NCBI RefSeq assembly: GCF_003577475.1 | Contig: NZ_QPEP01000003.1 | Span: 62,001 to 126,000 of the forward strand | DNA from: Salinibius halmophilus | Lineage (GTDB): Bacteria; Pseudomonadota; Gammaproteobacteria; Pseudomonadales; Natronospirillaceae | DNA: 64,000 nt | Direction: 5' to 3' | Part shown: positions 37,419 to 46,791 of the stretch, one piece after another | Position numbering within the stretch: the first letter of the stretch is position 1 | Layout: each line of letters opens with the position of its first letter | Made by a program: the position numbers and the translations under genes | Notes under the pieces: model-generated | What the model was told of the DNA's origin: nothing | Database searches by the model: none | What the model saw: the letters and a program-made list of their open reading frames with translations, nothing else

Positions 37419-38063
37419 TTAGGGGGCCTGGCGCAGGTTTGCTTCACCCTTATCAACATAAAGTTCAGCATCTACCATGGCTTGCATTTCTTCGGGTTGA
37501 TGACTTACCACCAAGGTGGTGAGGCCAAACTCGTCATGCATTTCTTTGACTAATGCCTGCATGGTCAAACGCGTCGTTTTATCTAGGGCGCTAAACGGCT
37601 CGTCTAATAGCAAAAGTGGACGCTGCATCAGCAATGCGCGCCCAAGAGCGACGCGCTGCTGCTGACCACCACTTAACATGGTGCAGCGTTTGTTTAGTTG
37701 ATCGGTGATCTGTAGGCGCTCAGCAATAGCGGTCACACGCGCTTGTTGCTCGGGGCGTAGTTTGCGTGAGCCACTAATGCCCAGCGCCAGATTTTGCGCC
37801 ACACTCAGGTGTTCAAACACATTATTTTGCTGAAACAACATCGATACTGGGCGCTGAGCTGGCTCTAAGCCAAGCAAAGACTGACCTTGCCAGCTTATTT
37901 CACCACCACGAATGGCGGTAAACCCTGCTAGCGCATCGAGCAAGGTGGACTTGCCTGCACCACTTGCACCACTTATTAGCAACATCTGGCCAGCGGTGAG
38001 TTGAAAGTTAAACCGGCATTGCCAGTTGTCGCGCTCTATCACTACATTGTCGACGCTAAGCAT
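37419..38063 (-). CDS. thiQ: Thiamine ABC transporter ATP-binding protein
   Basis: 214 aa ABC ATPase: Walker A ISGASGAGKSTLLDAL, Q-loop VSMLFQQNNVFEHLSV, signature LSGGQQQRVALGRAL, Walker B PLLLLDEPFSALD, and the switch histidine in VVSHQPEE. It energises thiamine/TMP/TPP uptake with ThiB and ThiP. Overlaps thiP by 8 bases. Confidence 0.95.
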   Translation of the reverse strand: MLSVDNVVIERDNWQCRFNFQLTAGQMLLISGASGAGKSTLLDALAGFTAIRGGEISWQGQSLLGLEPAQRPVSMLFQQNNVFEHLSVAQNLALGISGSRKLRPEQQARVTAIAERLQITDQLNKRCTMLSGGQQQRVALGRALLMQRPLLLLDEPFSALDKTTRLTMQALVKEMHDEFGLTTLVVSHQPEEMQAMVDAELYVDKGEANLRQAP

Positions 38064-39588
38064 GGTACCTCCTGGCTAACCAAGCCAATAAGCGCTGAAT
38101 CATAACCCCGATGAACACTAACCATGCCCCCACCCACAATGCTTGCTCCAACTGGCGCGCACCAATTAAGCGGTAGAGTCTTAGCGGCAAAGTGTTTAAA
38201 TCGTGGCTAGACAGCATCAGTGCCGCCCCTAGGTCACCGGCGGCTAACATAAATGCCAACCCTAGGGCACCGGCAATGGCGGTGGCCATTTTGGGCCAAT
38301 AAATCCAGCGCCAGCGTTGCCATTGGCTTAAGCCCAGCATGGTCATTTGCCGCCCATAGCGAGCTTGAGCAGCATTTTTTGCTGGTCGCAGTAGTTTGAT
38401 GGCAAATGGCACAATCATTAGTGCATTGAGCAGGGCAATGGCGGCGAGGCGCTGCCATAATGCATCGCCGTAGCGCCATAGAATAATAAATGCGCCAGTC
38501 GCAAGCATCATCGATGGCACCAGCATAACGGTATAGCCAACAAACATGGCAAACCGCCCTCGCCCGGCTTGCAAACCAATAGCGAGCATAACACCAAGCA
38601 TGGCACTTGCCGTGGCGATCATCAGCGTTTGCCCGGTTGCTTGCCAAAGCTTAGCGGAACTCATTGCGTCAAGTAGTGGCTGCCATCCGGCTTTCACTAA
38701 CAAGCCTAGAATGGGTGCCAGCCAATAGGCTAAACACACCAGAATAACCAAGCCATCAAAGTACCGCGTGCTCGTTAATTCAGGGCGACTGCGTTGCACA
38801 TTAATGGGCCCTGCGCCCCATGAATCAAGCAAGTGGCGCAATATAAGCAACGCCAGCAGCACGCCAATAGCGAGTTGAATGACCGCTAGCCAAGTTGCTA
38901 AATAAAAATCGAACTCGTAATGCAGGGCTTGGTAGATCGCTATTTCAAGCGTGGTTGAACCAGGCCCGCCTCCTAGACTGACGACAACGGGGAAGCTGGT
39001 CATGCATATTAAAAACACCAAGCCAGCGACAGGGAAAATAGCGGCGCGAATCGCCGGCCAATCCAACAAGCGCCACATTTGCCAGTCCGTTAACCCCAAT
39101 TGCTGCGCTTGTTTAATATGCGCCTCTGGAATACGTTGCATTTGCTGCATCACCACTCGGGCAATGAGCGGTGTTTCAAAAAACCAGTGCGCCAGCAAAA
39201 TGGCAGGCAGACCATAAAACTTCCAATCAAGGAACTGACCCACCGCACCCGTTGGGCTCCAAGTCAATAAAATGGCTAGCACAATCAGCAAACCTGGCAT
39301 CACAAAACAAGCATCGAGCCATGCAATTAACCAATTGCGGCCAATGAAGCTGCGCCTAGCAAGCGTGCGACCGATAACAATACCCAAGAGCACAGAGCCT
39401 AGCGTCGACAAGCTGGCTTGCAGCAGGGTGAATTGAATAATGTTGCCGATCCAGCGCCAAGGCATAGGCTCGGCGCTGGCTTGCCAAAACATCGATAATA
39501 CGGCAGAAATGGGTAGCACCAAGGCGGCAACTACCCAAGCAGTTGCCAACCACGATGGCTGAAGGGTTAGCTGGCGGCGTTGAGCCAT
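38056..39588 (-). CDS. thiP: Thiamine ABC transporter permease
   Basis: 510 aa with about twelve transmembrane helices in two BPD_transp_1 halves. The EAA-type cytoplasmic loops IPEAHIKQAQQLGLTDWQMW and RYGRQMTMLGLSQWQRWRW contact ThiQ. E. coli ThiP is 536 aa. Starts inside the end of thiB (22-base overlap). Confidence 0.94.
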   Translation of the reverse strand: MAQRRQLTLQPSWLATAWVVAALVLPISAVLSMFWQASAEPMPWRWIGNIIQFTLLQASLSTLGSVLLGIVIGRTLARRSFIGRNWLIAWLDACFVMPGLLIVLAILLTWSPTGAVGQFLDWKFYGLPAILLAHWFFETPLIARVVMQQMQRIPEAHIKQAQQLGLTDWQMWRLLDWPAIRAAIFPVAGLVFLICMTSFPVVVSLGGGPGSTTLEIAIYQALHYEFDFYLATWLAVIQLAIGVLLALLILRHLLDSWGAGPINVQRSRPELTSTRYFDGLVILVCLAYWLAPILGLLVKAGWQPLLDAMSSAKLWQATGQTLMIATASAMLGVMLAIGLQAGRGRFAMFVGYTVMLVPSMMLATGAFIILWRYGDALWQRLAAIALLNALMIVPFAIKLLRPAKNAAQARYGRQMTMLGLSQWQRWRWIYWPKMATAIAGALGLAFMLAAGDLGAALMLSSHDLNTLPLRLYRLIGARQLEQALWVGAWLVFIGVMIQRLLAWLARRYHA

Positions 39589-40544
39589 TCACGCACCCAG
39601 TTGCTACGTTCGTTAGCAACGTCATCTTCATCGAACATTAGAATGTCGGCAGGGGTAATCAATTGCTCGAACGACGCCGGTAACTCAGCTTCAGGATGTA
39701 CAGGGAACATCCAGTTGGTTGTTGGAATAATCGATTGCGCTTCTGGCGACACCAGATACTGCAAAAAGTCGTTGGCTAGTTCGGCTTGCTGCGAGGCGTG
39801 CGTAACGAATGCCACCTCAATTTGCTGATAATGCCCTTCCGAGAACGGCATGGCTTTAAAGCGTGTCTCATCTTCATACTCAATGTGGTACGCCGGAGAC
39901 GTTACATAGCTAAGCACCGCATCGGCACCACCTTCCATAAAGATGCCATAATATGCATCACTCCAACCTTGCGTTACCGTGGTGGTGTTATCAGCTAGCG
40001 CTGCCCACTTGTCACCCGCTTGCTCGCCAAATACCGACTTCATCCAATACAGCAGGCCAGCACCCACGGTTGAAGTGCGTGGATCCATGTACACAACGGA
40101 TAGATCCGAGTCGATTAGTTCGGCTAATGAAGTGGGTGGATTGCTTACTCTTTCGCTGTCGTAAACAAACGCAAACTGACCATAGTCGAAAGGCACAAAG
40201 TCGTTATGCGCCCAACCACCTGGAACAACTAGTTCACTGGTATCCACAGTGTGCTCAGCTACTTGACCAGTTTTTCTTGCATCTGCAAGCAGGGCGTTGT
40301 CGATGCCTAGCACGATATCGGCTTTGGTATCATCGCCTTCAATACGCAAACGATTAAGCAGGCTTACACCGTCAGCAAGCGCGACAAACTCAACGTCACA
40401 ACCACATTTTTGTTCGAAATTAGCTTCTATTTGTGGGCCAGGGCCCCACTCGGCAACAAACGAGTCATAGGTATAAATGGTCAGTGGGTTGGCAACAGCT
40501 GTACCAGCAACCAGTGCTATTGAGGCAAGAAGTTGTTTTTGCAT
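39567..40544 (-). CDS. thiB: Thiamine-binding periplasmic protein
   Basis: 325 aa from the ATG at 40544 (SD GGAGA). Signal peptide MQKQLLASIALVAGTAVA, then PLTIYTYDSFVAEWGPGPQI, FEQKCGCDVEFVA and DIVLGIDNALL, the pattern of TbpA/ThiB binding proteins. First gene of thiBPQ, downstream of a TPP riboswitch. Confidence 0.95.
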   Translation of the reverse strand: MQKQLLASIALVAGTAVANPLTIYTYDSFVAEWGPGPQIEANFEQKCGCDVEFVALADGVSLLNRLRIEGDDTKADIVLGIDNALLADARKTGQVAEHTVDTSELVVPGGWAHNDFVPFDYGQFAFVYDSERVSNPPTSLAELIDSDLSVVYMDPRTSTVGAGLLYWMKSVFGEQAGDKWAALADNTTTVTQGWSDAYYGIFMEGGADAVLSYVTSPAYHIEYEDETRFKAMPFSEGHYQQIEVAFVTHASQQAELANDFLQYLVSPEAQSIIPTTNWMFPVHPEAELPASFEQLITPADILMFDEDDVANERSNWVREWLNAAS

Positions 40545-40587
40545 GGGCGTCTCCAAAACAGGCGCTCATACATAGGCAGGTAACGGC

Positions 40588-40666
40588 ATGCTCGTTTCCT
40601 ACGCCAGTATGAACTGGATCAGGTGAAGTACGGGTGTGTTCTCAGCACCGAAGTGCACCCCGACGA
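40588..40666 (-). promoter_or_regulatory. TPP riboswitch (THI element) of thiBPQ
   Basis: On the minus strand, GGGGTGCACTTCGGTGC is followed by CTGAGA, then ACCTGATCCAGTT and ACTGGCGTAGGAAA. CTGAGA and the CCTGAT...GCGTAGG(G)A core are the conserved thiamine-pyrophosphate-binding bases. It lies 45 bases before thiB and should shut off uptake when TPP is plentiful. Confidence 0.95.
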
Positions 40667-40822
40667 GATTCGGGCGCCATTATGCCTAAGGGCAGTAGAA
40701 CTAGCAAACCAAGCTTGATTACCGAATTTGAAGATAACCTGAACAGGCTAACAATATTGTTAACTAACTTTCACGCTTTGACCTTACACTGAACAACAGA
40801 CCCAATGGGAAAGGAACCCAGC

Positions 40823-41980
40823 ATGCAAACCTATCAGCGCATAGAAAGCCTAGACCTTATACGCGGCATCGCCGTGCTGGGCATTCTGTATATGAATATC
40901 ATGTCGATTGTTGCACCAATCGAAGCCTACTCCATTATCGACTGGGCGTGGTTTACCAACTCACTCGACCAAACCATTTATATTATTCAATCCCTGTTTA
41001 TTGAATCACGCTTTATGAGCATGTTTAGCCTGCTGTTTGGCATTGGACTCACTTTGCAGTGGCAGCGCTTAGAGATGAAATCGCTAGCACCCAAACCCTG
41101 GCTGCGCCGGCGCTTATTTTGGCTGCTGATTTTTGGTTTAATCCATGGTTTTGTTTTTTGGGCGGGCGATATTTTATCCACGTACGCCATTGCTGGCTTC
41201 TTTCTGCTCTTCATGATGAATTGGAGTGTGCGCCGCAAGATGATCGTCGCCGTGGTGTTCATGGTCATTGCTCAGTTAGCCATGGGCTTTTTGCTACTTG
41301 GCACATTTTTCGCCGATATTGGCATGTTTGACTACGCTGCAATGCCATTTAGCGCCGAGTACCTGGCTGAGGAGCGTGCTAAGTTGGGTACAAGCGCCAT
41401 GTTCGTCAATAACGCGAGCGATTATTTGCAGTTGATTTTCGCTGGCCCCATTGCTACCTGGTGGGAAATTATGGCCACTATGTTAATTGGCTCAGTGCTT
41501 TTTGAAACTAACTACTTTAGCAAGTTGCGCAAACGCTCAATTGCCTTTTTAATCATTGGCTTTATCTGGGGCGCTATTGTCACTCGCTTACGCTTGCACT
41601 GGGGCACCGACACCGATCAGACGCAAGCCACCATTATGCTAATGATGCCAGCTGGCCTGCTAATGGCCATTGGCTATGCCAATATCATTGCCTTGTTTGC
41701 TAATCGCCAAGGCCTGCTGACCACAGCGTTGAAAAATACCGGTAAGACTGCATTTACCGTTTATCTGGCTCAATCGGTCATTCTTGTCATTGTTTTCCAG
41801 TGGTTAGCACCACAGTGGTGGGGCGTGATGACGCGCGGGCAAGCCTGGTTGTTTATTTCAGCCTACTTGGCGCTGTTAGTCATTGCCGCCCACTGGTGGC
41901 AATCAAACCATGGCCAAGGCCCGATGGAAAAACTATGGCGAACATTGGCCTATCGTAAACTTGAGCGGGCTCAGAGTTAA
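40823..41980 (+). CDS. DUF418 family membrane protein (YeiB-like)
   Basis: 385 aa from the ATG at 40823 (SD AAGGAA); an ATG six codons earlier lies within that site region. RIESLDLIRGIAVLGILYMNI at the N-terminus is the family signature. About ten transmembrane helices follow, and the C-terminal DUF418 block includes NTGKTAFTVYLAQSVI and HWWQSNHGQGPMEKLWR. Related to acyltransferase_3 membrane proteins; function unknown. Confidence 0.88.
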   Translation: MQTYQRIESLDLIRGIAVLGILYMNIMSIVAPIEAYSIIDWAWFTNSLDQTIYIIQSLFIESRFMSMFSLLFGIGLTLQWQRLEMKSLAPKPWLRRRLFWLLIFGLIHGFVFWAGDILSTYAIAGFFLLFMMNWSVRRKMIVAVVFMVIAQLAMGFLLLGTFFADIGMFDYAAMPFSAEYLAEERAKLGTSAMFVNNASDYLQLIFAGPIATWWEIMATMLIGSVLFETNYFSKLRKRSIAFLIIGFIWGAIVTRLRLHWGTDTDQTQATIMLMMPAGLLMAIGYANIIALFANRQGLLTTALKNTGKTAFTVYLAQSVILVIVFQWLAPQWWGVMTRGQAWLFISAYLALLVIAAHWWQSNHGQGPMEKLWRTLAYRKLERAQS

Positions 41981-42020
41981 TTGACTATGCTGAGTGGAGA
42001 AACCGAATAAGGAGCTGCCC

Positions 42021-43352
42021 ATGCGAGCCACTATCTTAGATGAAGTGCTAACCCGCAACGATGGCCATTCGCCAAACAGTGAAGAGCCAATTGGCAAACA
42101 CTATAAAATGGCGAGCAATCCTTTTCGGTTTTTCCGCGGCTCAGCACCGCTATTTTACTACGACCTAGCCAGTCAAATTGTATTGCCCAAGCCGTTTTTT
42201 GACGTCGTGCCGCATACAGCCATTATGGGTGATTGCCATGTAGCAAACTTTGGCTTTTTTACTGAAGAGGGCTCGCACGGCAACCAGGTGATCTTTGCCC
42301 CAAATGACTTTGATGATGCCTGCTTTGGCCCGGCGGTTTGGGATTTACTGCGTTTTGCTACAAGCTTATTGCTCAGTGGCGACTACGCGCGTGGATTATT
42401 AGAGGGGCGCTACGATAACGTTGACGGCGTTAAACTCGATGGCAAAGTTGCCAGCGACCAAGCTGAAGACATTGCCGCTGCGACGGCATTTATTGAGCAA
42501 TATGCCAACGCGCTAGCGCTCATCATTGGCGATGATCGTCGCCGAGACGAAACTGTGTATGGATTTGATAAACCACATGTATTGCGCAAGCCAGAAAAAA
42601 AAGCGCTAGCTCGTGCACCCGGTGGTAAAGATTTCGCCCGCAAAAGCACGCTCGCCAAACTGACAGAACATGCGCCAACAGGTCATCTCCAGTTTGCCGA
42701 TCTACCCGATAAATTTGTCCATCTAGAAAGCGAAGAACGGCGTGCGATTGAGGCAGCGTTTCGCCCGTACGTAGACGACGAGATTATCGATATAGTCAGC
42801 CGAGTTGGTGCTGGTACTGGGTCTTTGGAGCTAAGCCGCTATTATTTATTAGTAGGGCCAAAGCATTTACGCACCCAAGAAGATATTTTTCTTTGCCATG
42901 TGGTTGAGGTAAAACAACAACGGCCTGCTGCGCCGCTGGCCTATTTTAATCAGATCAATCCACGCAACCAGCTTAACCCTGCGCACCTAACGGCTAGCTG
43001 CCAAGGCTTAATGCAGCACAAACCCGACCTCATTCTTGATGAAGTGTATTGGCAAAATCAGCATTGGTTGATTCGCTCACGCCACCATGCTCGCGTGGGC
43101 ATCGACCCTGATAACATTGCATTGCGCAAAAAAAATCCCGGCGAAGCCATGGTGCAATATGCGCGCACGACGGCAAATGCACTCGCACTGGCCCATTCAC
43201 GCGGCGACCGACGGTCACTCAATTTTGAAGTTGAAATCGTTAGAGCACTCACCCACAACGATGACGCCATCATAGAAGCAGCACAGCAGTATTATCAGCA
43301 AGTATTGTTCGACCACAATTGGCTAGCAAGCACGGTACACAAGAACGACTAG
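42021..43352 (+). CDS. DUF2252 family protein
   Basis: 443 aa from the ATG at 42021 (SD AAGGAG). KMASNPFRFFRGSAPLFYYDL, GDCHVANFGFF and FDDACFGPAVWDLLRFATSLLL form the kinase-like (APH-related) core characteristic of DUF2252. A later GTGSLELSRYYLLVG segment and RTTANALALAHSRGD complete it. Soluble, with no signal peptide. The reaction is unknown. It follows the DUF418 gene by 40 bases and may be co-transcribed. Confidence 0.85.
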   Translation: MRATILDEVLTRNDGHSPNSEEPIGKHYKMASNPFRFFRGSAPLFYYDLASQIVLPKPFFDVVPHTAIMGDCHVANFGFFTEEGSHGNQVIFAPNDFDDACFGPAVWDLLRFATSLLLSGDYARGLLEGRYDNVDGVKLDGKVASDQAEDIAAATAFIEQYANALALIIGDDRRRDETVYGFDKPHVLRKPEKKALARAPGGKDFARKSTLAKLTEHAPTGHLQFADLPDKFVHLESEERRAIEAAFRPYVDDEIIDIVSRVGAGTGSLELSRYYLLVGPKHLRTQEDIFLCHVVEVKQQRPAAPLAYFNQINPRNQLNPAHLTASCQGLMQHKPDLILDEVYWQNQHWLIRSRHHARVGIDPDNIALRKKNPGEAMVQYARTTANALALAHSRGDRRSLNFEVEIVRALTHNDDAIIEAAQQYYQQVLFDHNWLASTVHKND

Positions 43353-43359
43353 GCTAGTG

Positions 43360-44043
43360 TTATTCACCGCCGAATAAGCCAGATAGTGCCGATTTTTCAT
43401 CGGCACTGACTTCGTTGATGCGCCCGCGGTCTTCCCCTCTGCCACAGCTTACTTGGTTTCTGCCACTACGCTTGGCTCGATACAGTTGCTCATCAACACG
43501 GGCAATGAGGTCTTGGCGGGTATCGTTGTCGGCCGCAAACAACACATCGGCCCCGACACTGCAAGTAATATTCAAATCGCCAGCTTCTGTATGATAGGGT
43601 GTTTCTTCACAGACTCGGCGTAGGCGTTCGGCAATGGTTTTAACTTGCCGCATGCCAGTAGTGGGGCAAATTACGGCAAATTCTTCACCACCATAGCGGC
43701 AAGCAATATCTAGTTTGCGAACGGTTTCTTTTATGCGGCGACTCCATTCTTGCAATACTTCATTGCCAACGGGATGGCCATACTCATCATTAACACGCTT
43801 AAAGTGGTCAAGGTCTAACATGATCAATGACATAGCAGAACCGGTACGGCGGGTTCGCTCCATTTCATGGGCAAGATGCTGCTCAAATGCGCGATGGTTA
43901 AACAACTGTGTCAGTTCATCCGTTGAAGCCATCTTTTCAAGCTCGGACACTCTGCTCGTCAGGTGATCGAGTTGTTGGCGATATGCTTCGCAAGACTCGC
44001 ACGCCTCAACTTGAGCGAACTGTTTATTGTTCAACCGTTCCAT
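43360..44043 (-). CDS. Diguanylate cyclase (GGDEF protein)
   Basis: 227 aa. A short N-terminal coiled coil with a CESCEAY cysteine pair (residues ~14-17) leads into a GGDEF domain. TDELTQLFNHRAF, LDLDHFKRVNDEYGHPVGNEVL and the active-site RYGGEEF are present. An inhibitory I-site RKLD lies five residues before GGEEF, so product inhibition by c-di-GMP is expected. No membrane segment. Convergent with the DUF2252 gene, 7 bases between stops. Confidence 0.94.
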   Translation of the reverse strand: MERLNNKQFAQVEACESCEAYRQQLDHLTSRVSELEKMASTDELTQLFNHRAFEQHLAHEMERTRRTGSAMSLIMLDLDHFKRVNDEYGHPVGNEVLQEWSRRIKETVRKLDIACRYGGEEFAVICPTTGMRQVKTIAERLRRVCEETPYHTEAGDLNITCSVGADVLFAADNDTRQDLIARVDEQLYRAKRSGRNQVSCGRGEDRGRINEVSADEKSALSGLFGGE

Positions 44044-44280
44044 CTAACCGCCTTGTTACCATTATCACACTCACTGCCAATACCCTATTTCTGTACCAGC
44101 ATACCGTATTAAACTAAGCATAAGCCATACCACTTTTTTTGGCTTATTTTATCAAAATAACGACAGACTTTCGCCGCCTAGGGTACCTTGTTGCCTTAAA
44201 CCATTTTGATACTTAGTTCTCTGCCGTTTTATGTTACCGTCTGCTTATAAATAGAAAAATAATTAGCAGTAGGTTGACTT

Positions 44281-44778
44281 ATGAACTCTGACGCCATTTT
44301 TGCCAAAACTGACCAAGGCCGCGCTGCCATTACCGATAGAAGCATCCCCCTATCACCAAAACAACGCCAGCTACTAATTATGATCGACGGAAAAAAGCGT
44401 GTGAAAGATATCTTTCCAAGCATCGACGATACTGCCATCGCACGCGTTCAGTCTTTACTGCAAGAAGGCTTAATCGCTGGCGATCAACCTGCTACAGCAA
44501 AACCAGCAGCCAAACCAACTAGCTCAACCGGTAACACACTGCAAGTCACTAGCCTTCCCGCTAGCGCTTCGTTAAATAGAATTCGAGGCATTCTTGCCAT
44601 GTGTAGCCAGCAATATTTATCCGACGAGCTAGATACCATGCTCACCGATGTGTTTGATCACCTGCAGGATGCCTCTGAGCTGCAGTTTTGTTTGGATCAA
44701 TGGTTAAAGCGTATGACCGACCGAGTTCCTGCATCGGCAACTAATCTGTACATCCAACAGGTCAAAAGCTTGCTATAA
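44281..44778 (+). CDS. Hypothetical protein with winged-helix-like N-terminus
   Basis: 165 aa. LSPKQRQLLIMIDGKKRVKDIF...VQSLLQEGLIA resembles a small winged-helix module found in many proteobacterial hypothetical proteins. It is followed by a Pro/Ala/Thr linker (ATAKPAAKPTSS) and a C-terminal helical domain. No signal peptide. Could act in regulation; function unknown. The preceding 237 bases hold no evident gene. Confidence 0.7.
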   Translation: MNSDAIFAKTDQGRAAITDRSIPLSPKQRQLLIMIDGKKRVKDIFPSIDDTAIARVQSLLQEGLIAGDQPATAKPAAKPTSSTGNTLQVTSLPASASLNRIRGILAMCSQQYLSDELDTMLTDVFDHLQDASELQFCLDQWLKRMTDRVPASATNLYIQQVKSLL

Positions 44779-44805
44779 CTAGGCCTTCAACTGATCTACG
44801 GCAAC

Positions 44806-44835
44806 CTGACCAATTTGGTAAGATGTCAGCATAAT
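44806..44835 (+). promoter_or_regulatory. Putative upp promoter
   Basis: CTGACC, 18 bases, CATAAT. The predicted start near 44842 lies just before a terminator-like hairpin, so upp transcripts would have to read through it. Confidence 0.4.
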
Positions 44836-44853
44836 TGAGCTAATTCCAACAAG

Positions 44854-44878
44854 ATGCCACATAAAGTGGCATTTTTTG
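44854..44878 (+). terminator. Intrinsic terminator-like hairpin in the upp leader
   Basis: ATGCCAC-ataaa-GTGGCAT followed by six T. It ends only 24 bases before the upp ATG. It could end the upstream gene or act as an attenuator of upp-uraA. Confidence 0.7.
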
Positions 44879-44901
44879 TGCAAATTGATGAGGCAAATTC
44901 A

Positions 44902-45528
44902 ATGACTGTGCATGAAATAAACCATCCTTTGGTAAAACATAAAATCAGCCTTATGCGAGCTGCAGATATCAGCACTCGCAGCTTTCGCGAGCTCGCAGGC
45001 GAAGTAGGCAACCTCATTACTTACGAAGCCACCAAGGATTTAGAACTCGAAACGTTTGAGCTTGAAGGCTGGAACGGCCCCATTGAAGCACAGCAAATTA
45101 AGGGCAAAAAGATTACCGTGGTGCCCATTCTTCGGGCCGGGCTCGGCATGCTAGATGGCGTTCTGCAAATGGTGCCAAGTGCCAAAATTAGTGTGGTAGG
45201 TATATATCGAGATGAAGAAACCCTGCAACCAGTGAGCTATTTCGACAAGCTTGCGGGCGACATTGACCAGCGCATGGCACTAGTTGTTGACCCTATGCTT
45301 GCAACCGGTGGTTCGATGAACGCAACCATTGAGCTGCTGAAAAAGAGCGGCTGCGACAGCATTCGAGCCTTAGTGTTGGTTGCTGCACCAGAGGGCATTA
45401 AGGCCGTACAAGATGCACACCCAGATGTTGAAATCTACACGGCGGCTATCGATAGTCATTTGAATGAAAACGGCTACATCATTCCAGGTTTGGGTGATGC
45501 AGGCGACAAGATTTTTGGCACCAAATAA
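44902..45528 (+). CDS. upp: Uracil phosphoribosyltransferase
   Basis: 208 aa from the ATG at 44902 ([19 protein letters not shown]), the standard family start, with GAGG upstream; a longer frame from 44854 would run through the terminator hairpin. Converts uracil and PRPP to [35 protein letters not shown] and [15 protein letters not shown] (PRPP loop) are conserved, as is the C-terminal [17 protein letters not shown]. Followed by uraA after 9 bases. Confidence 0.97.
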   Translation: MTVHEINHPLVKHKISLMRAADISTRSFRELAGEVGNLITYEATKDLELETFELEGWNGPIEAQQIKGKKITVVPILRAGLGMLDGVLQMVPSAKISVVGIYRDEETLQPVSYFDKLAGDIDQRMALVVDPMLATGGSMNATIELLKKSGCDSIRALVLVAAPEGIKAVQDAHPDVEIYTAAIDSHLNENGYIIPGLGDAGDKIFGTK

Positions 45529-45537
45529 GGACTTCCC

Positions 45538-46791
45538 ATGACCACAAATGTAAACAGCAACGAGGTGTCTGGCTGGAAGCTACCTTTGGTCGGCTTACAA
45601 ATGCTTTTTGTAGCATTCGGGGCCTTGGTCCTCATGCCACTGATCACCGGTTTAGATCCAAGCGTTGCGCTCTTCACAGCTGGTGCGGGAACCTTGTTAT
45701 TCCAGTTGGTGACCAAGCGCTCTATCCCTGTTTTTCTCGCCTCGTCTTTTGTATTCATCGCACCGATCAGCATTAGTATTGAGCAATATGGCCAAGCCGC
45801 GACGATGGGCGCACTAATGGCTGCTGGTGGTGTTTATATGATCCTAGCTGGCCTCGTTGCTTGGCGCGGGCCAGACATCATCCACCGTTTGCTCCCGCCC
45901 GTGGTAACTGGGCCTGTCATTATGATTATTGGCTTAAATCTAGCGCCTGTTGCCGTTGGCAATGCGATGGGCATGGCAGGCGACACACGCGTGTTCCCAT
46001 ATCTAGATTCCATGATTGTTGCCACGATAGCGCTTGCCACCACTGTGGCTGTATCGGTATTCGCCGGTGGTATTTTTAGGCTAGTCCCTATTCTCGCTGG
46101 TGTTGTAGTAGGATATATCGCAGCGCTTATTTTTGGCATGGTCGATTTCTCGCCAGTGGCAGAACAAGCACTATTTGCTGTGCCGAATTTCACCGCCCCA
46201 GAGTTTAATATGGCTGCCATATTGTTTATGTTGCCCGTTGCCATTGCCCCAGCAATTGAACACGTTGGCGACGTGTTGGCCATTAGCAATGTTACTGGTA
46301 AAAATTACCTGAAGAAGCCAGGTTTGCATCGCACCTTATTTGGCGATGGCATCGCTACGGCATTGGCAGCTGCGTTTGGCGGCCCACCCAACACAACCTA
46401 CTCAGAGGTCACTGGTGCCGTCACGCTAACCCGCGCTTTCAACCCTGTAGTAATGACTTGGGCAGCAGTATTCGCCATCGCCCTAGCCTTTATCGCCAAG
46501 TTTGGCATTTTACTGCAAACCATACCGGTGCCGGTTATGGGCGGCATAATGATCTTGTTATTTGGCTCAATCGCCTCGGTTGGGATGAATATTTTGATCA
46601 AAAACAATGTTGATTTAAGCCATCAGCGCAATCTAGTGATTGTTGCGACCACACTCGTGCTTGGCTTGGGCGGCATGGTAGTCGGCAACGATAGCTTCTC
46701 ACTTCAAGGCATTAGCCTATGTGGTATTGTGGCAATTATTCTGAACCTGATTCTACCTGCGGCGCCAAAAACTGATGCGCCAGCGCCATAA
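45538..46791 (+). CDS. uraA: Uracil permease (NCS2 family)
   Basis: 417 aa with about 14 membrane segments. VGLQMLFVAFGALVLMPLITGLDPSVALFTAG at the start, and the NCS2 substrate-site motifs PAIEHVGDVLAISNVTGK and GGPPNTTYSEVTGAVTLTRAFNP. It forms an operon with upp: uracil uptake followed by salvage. Its last 56 bases overlap the end of the convergent TetR gene. Confidence 0.93.
   Translation: MTTNVNSNEVSGWKLPLVGLQMLFVAFGALVLMPLITGLDPSVALFTAGAGTLLFQLVTKRSIPVFLASSFVFIAPISISIEQYGQAATMGALMAAGGVYMILAGLVAWRGPDIIHRLLPPVVTGPVIMIIGLNLAPVAVGNAMGMAGDTRVFPYLDSMIVATIALATTVAVSVFAGGIFRLVPILAGVVVGYIAALIFGMVDFSPVAEQALFAVPNFTAPEFNMAAILFMLPVAIAPAIEHVGDVLAISNVTGKNYLKKPGLHRTLFGDGIATALAAAFGGPPNTTYSEVTGAVTLTRAFNPVVMTWAAVFAIALAFIAKFGILLQTIPVPVMGGIMILLFGSIASVGMNILIKNNVDLSHQRNLVIVATTLVLGLGGMVVGNDSFSLQGISLCGIVAIILNLILPAAPKTDAPAP

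Noticed and set aside
38234-38647. 137-codon minus-strand frame inside thiP
   Set aside because: It is in another frame of thiP and Cys/His/Arg-rich, typical of a shadow frame; thiP is intact across it.
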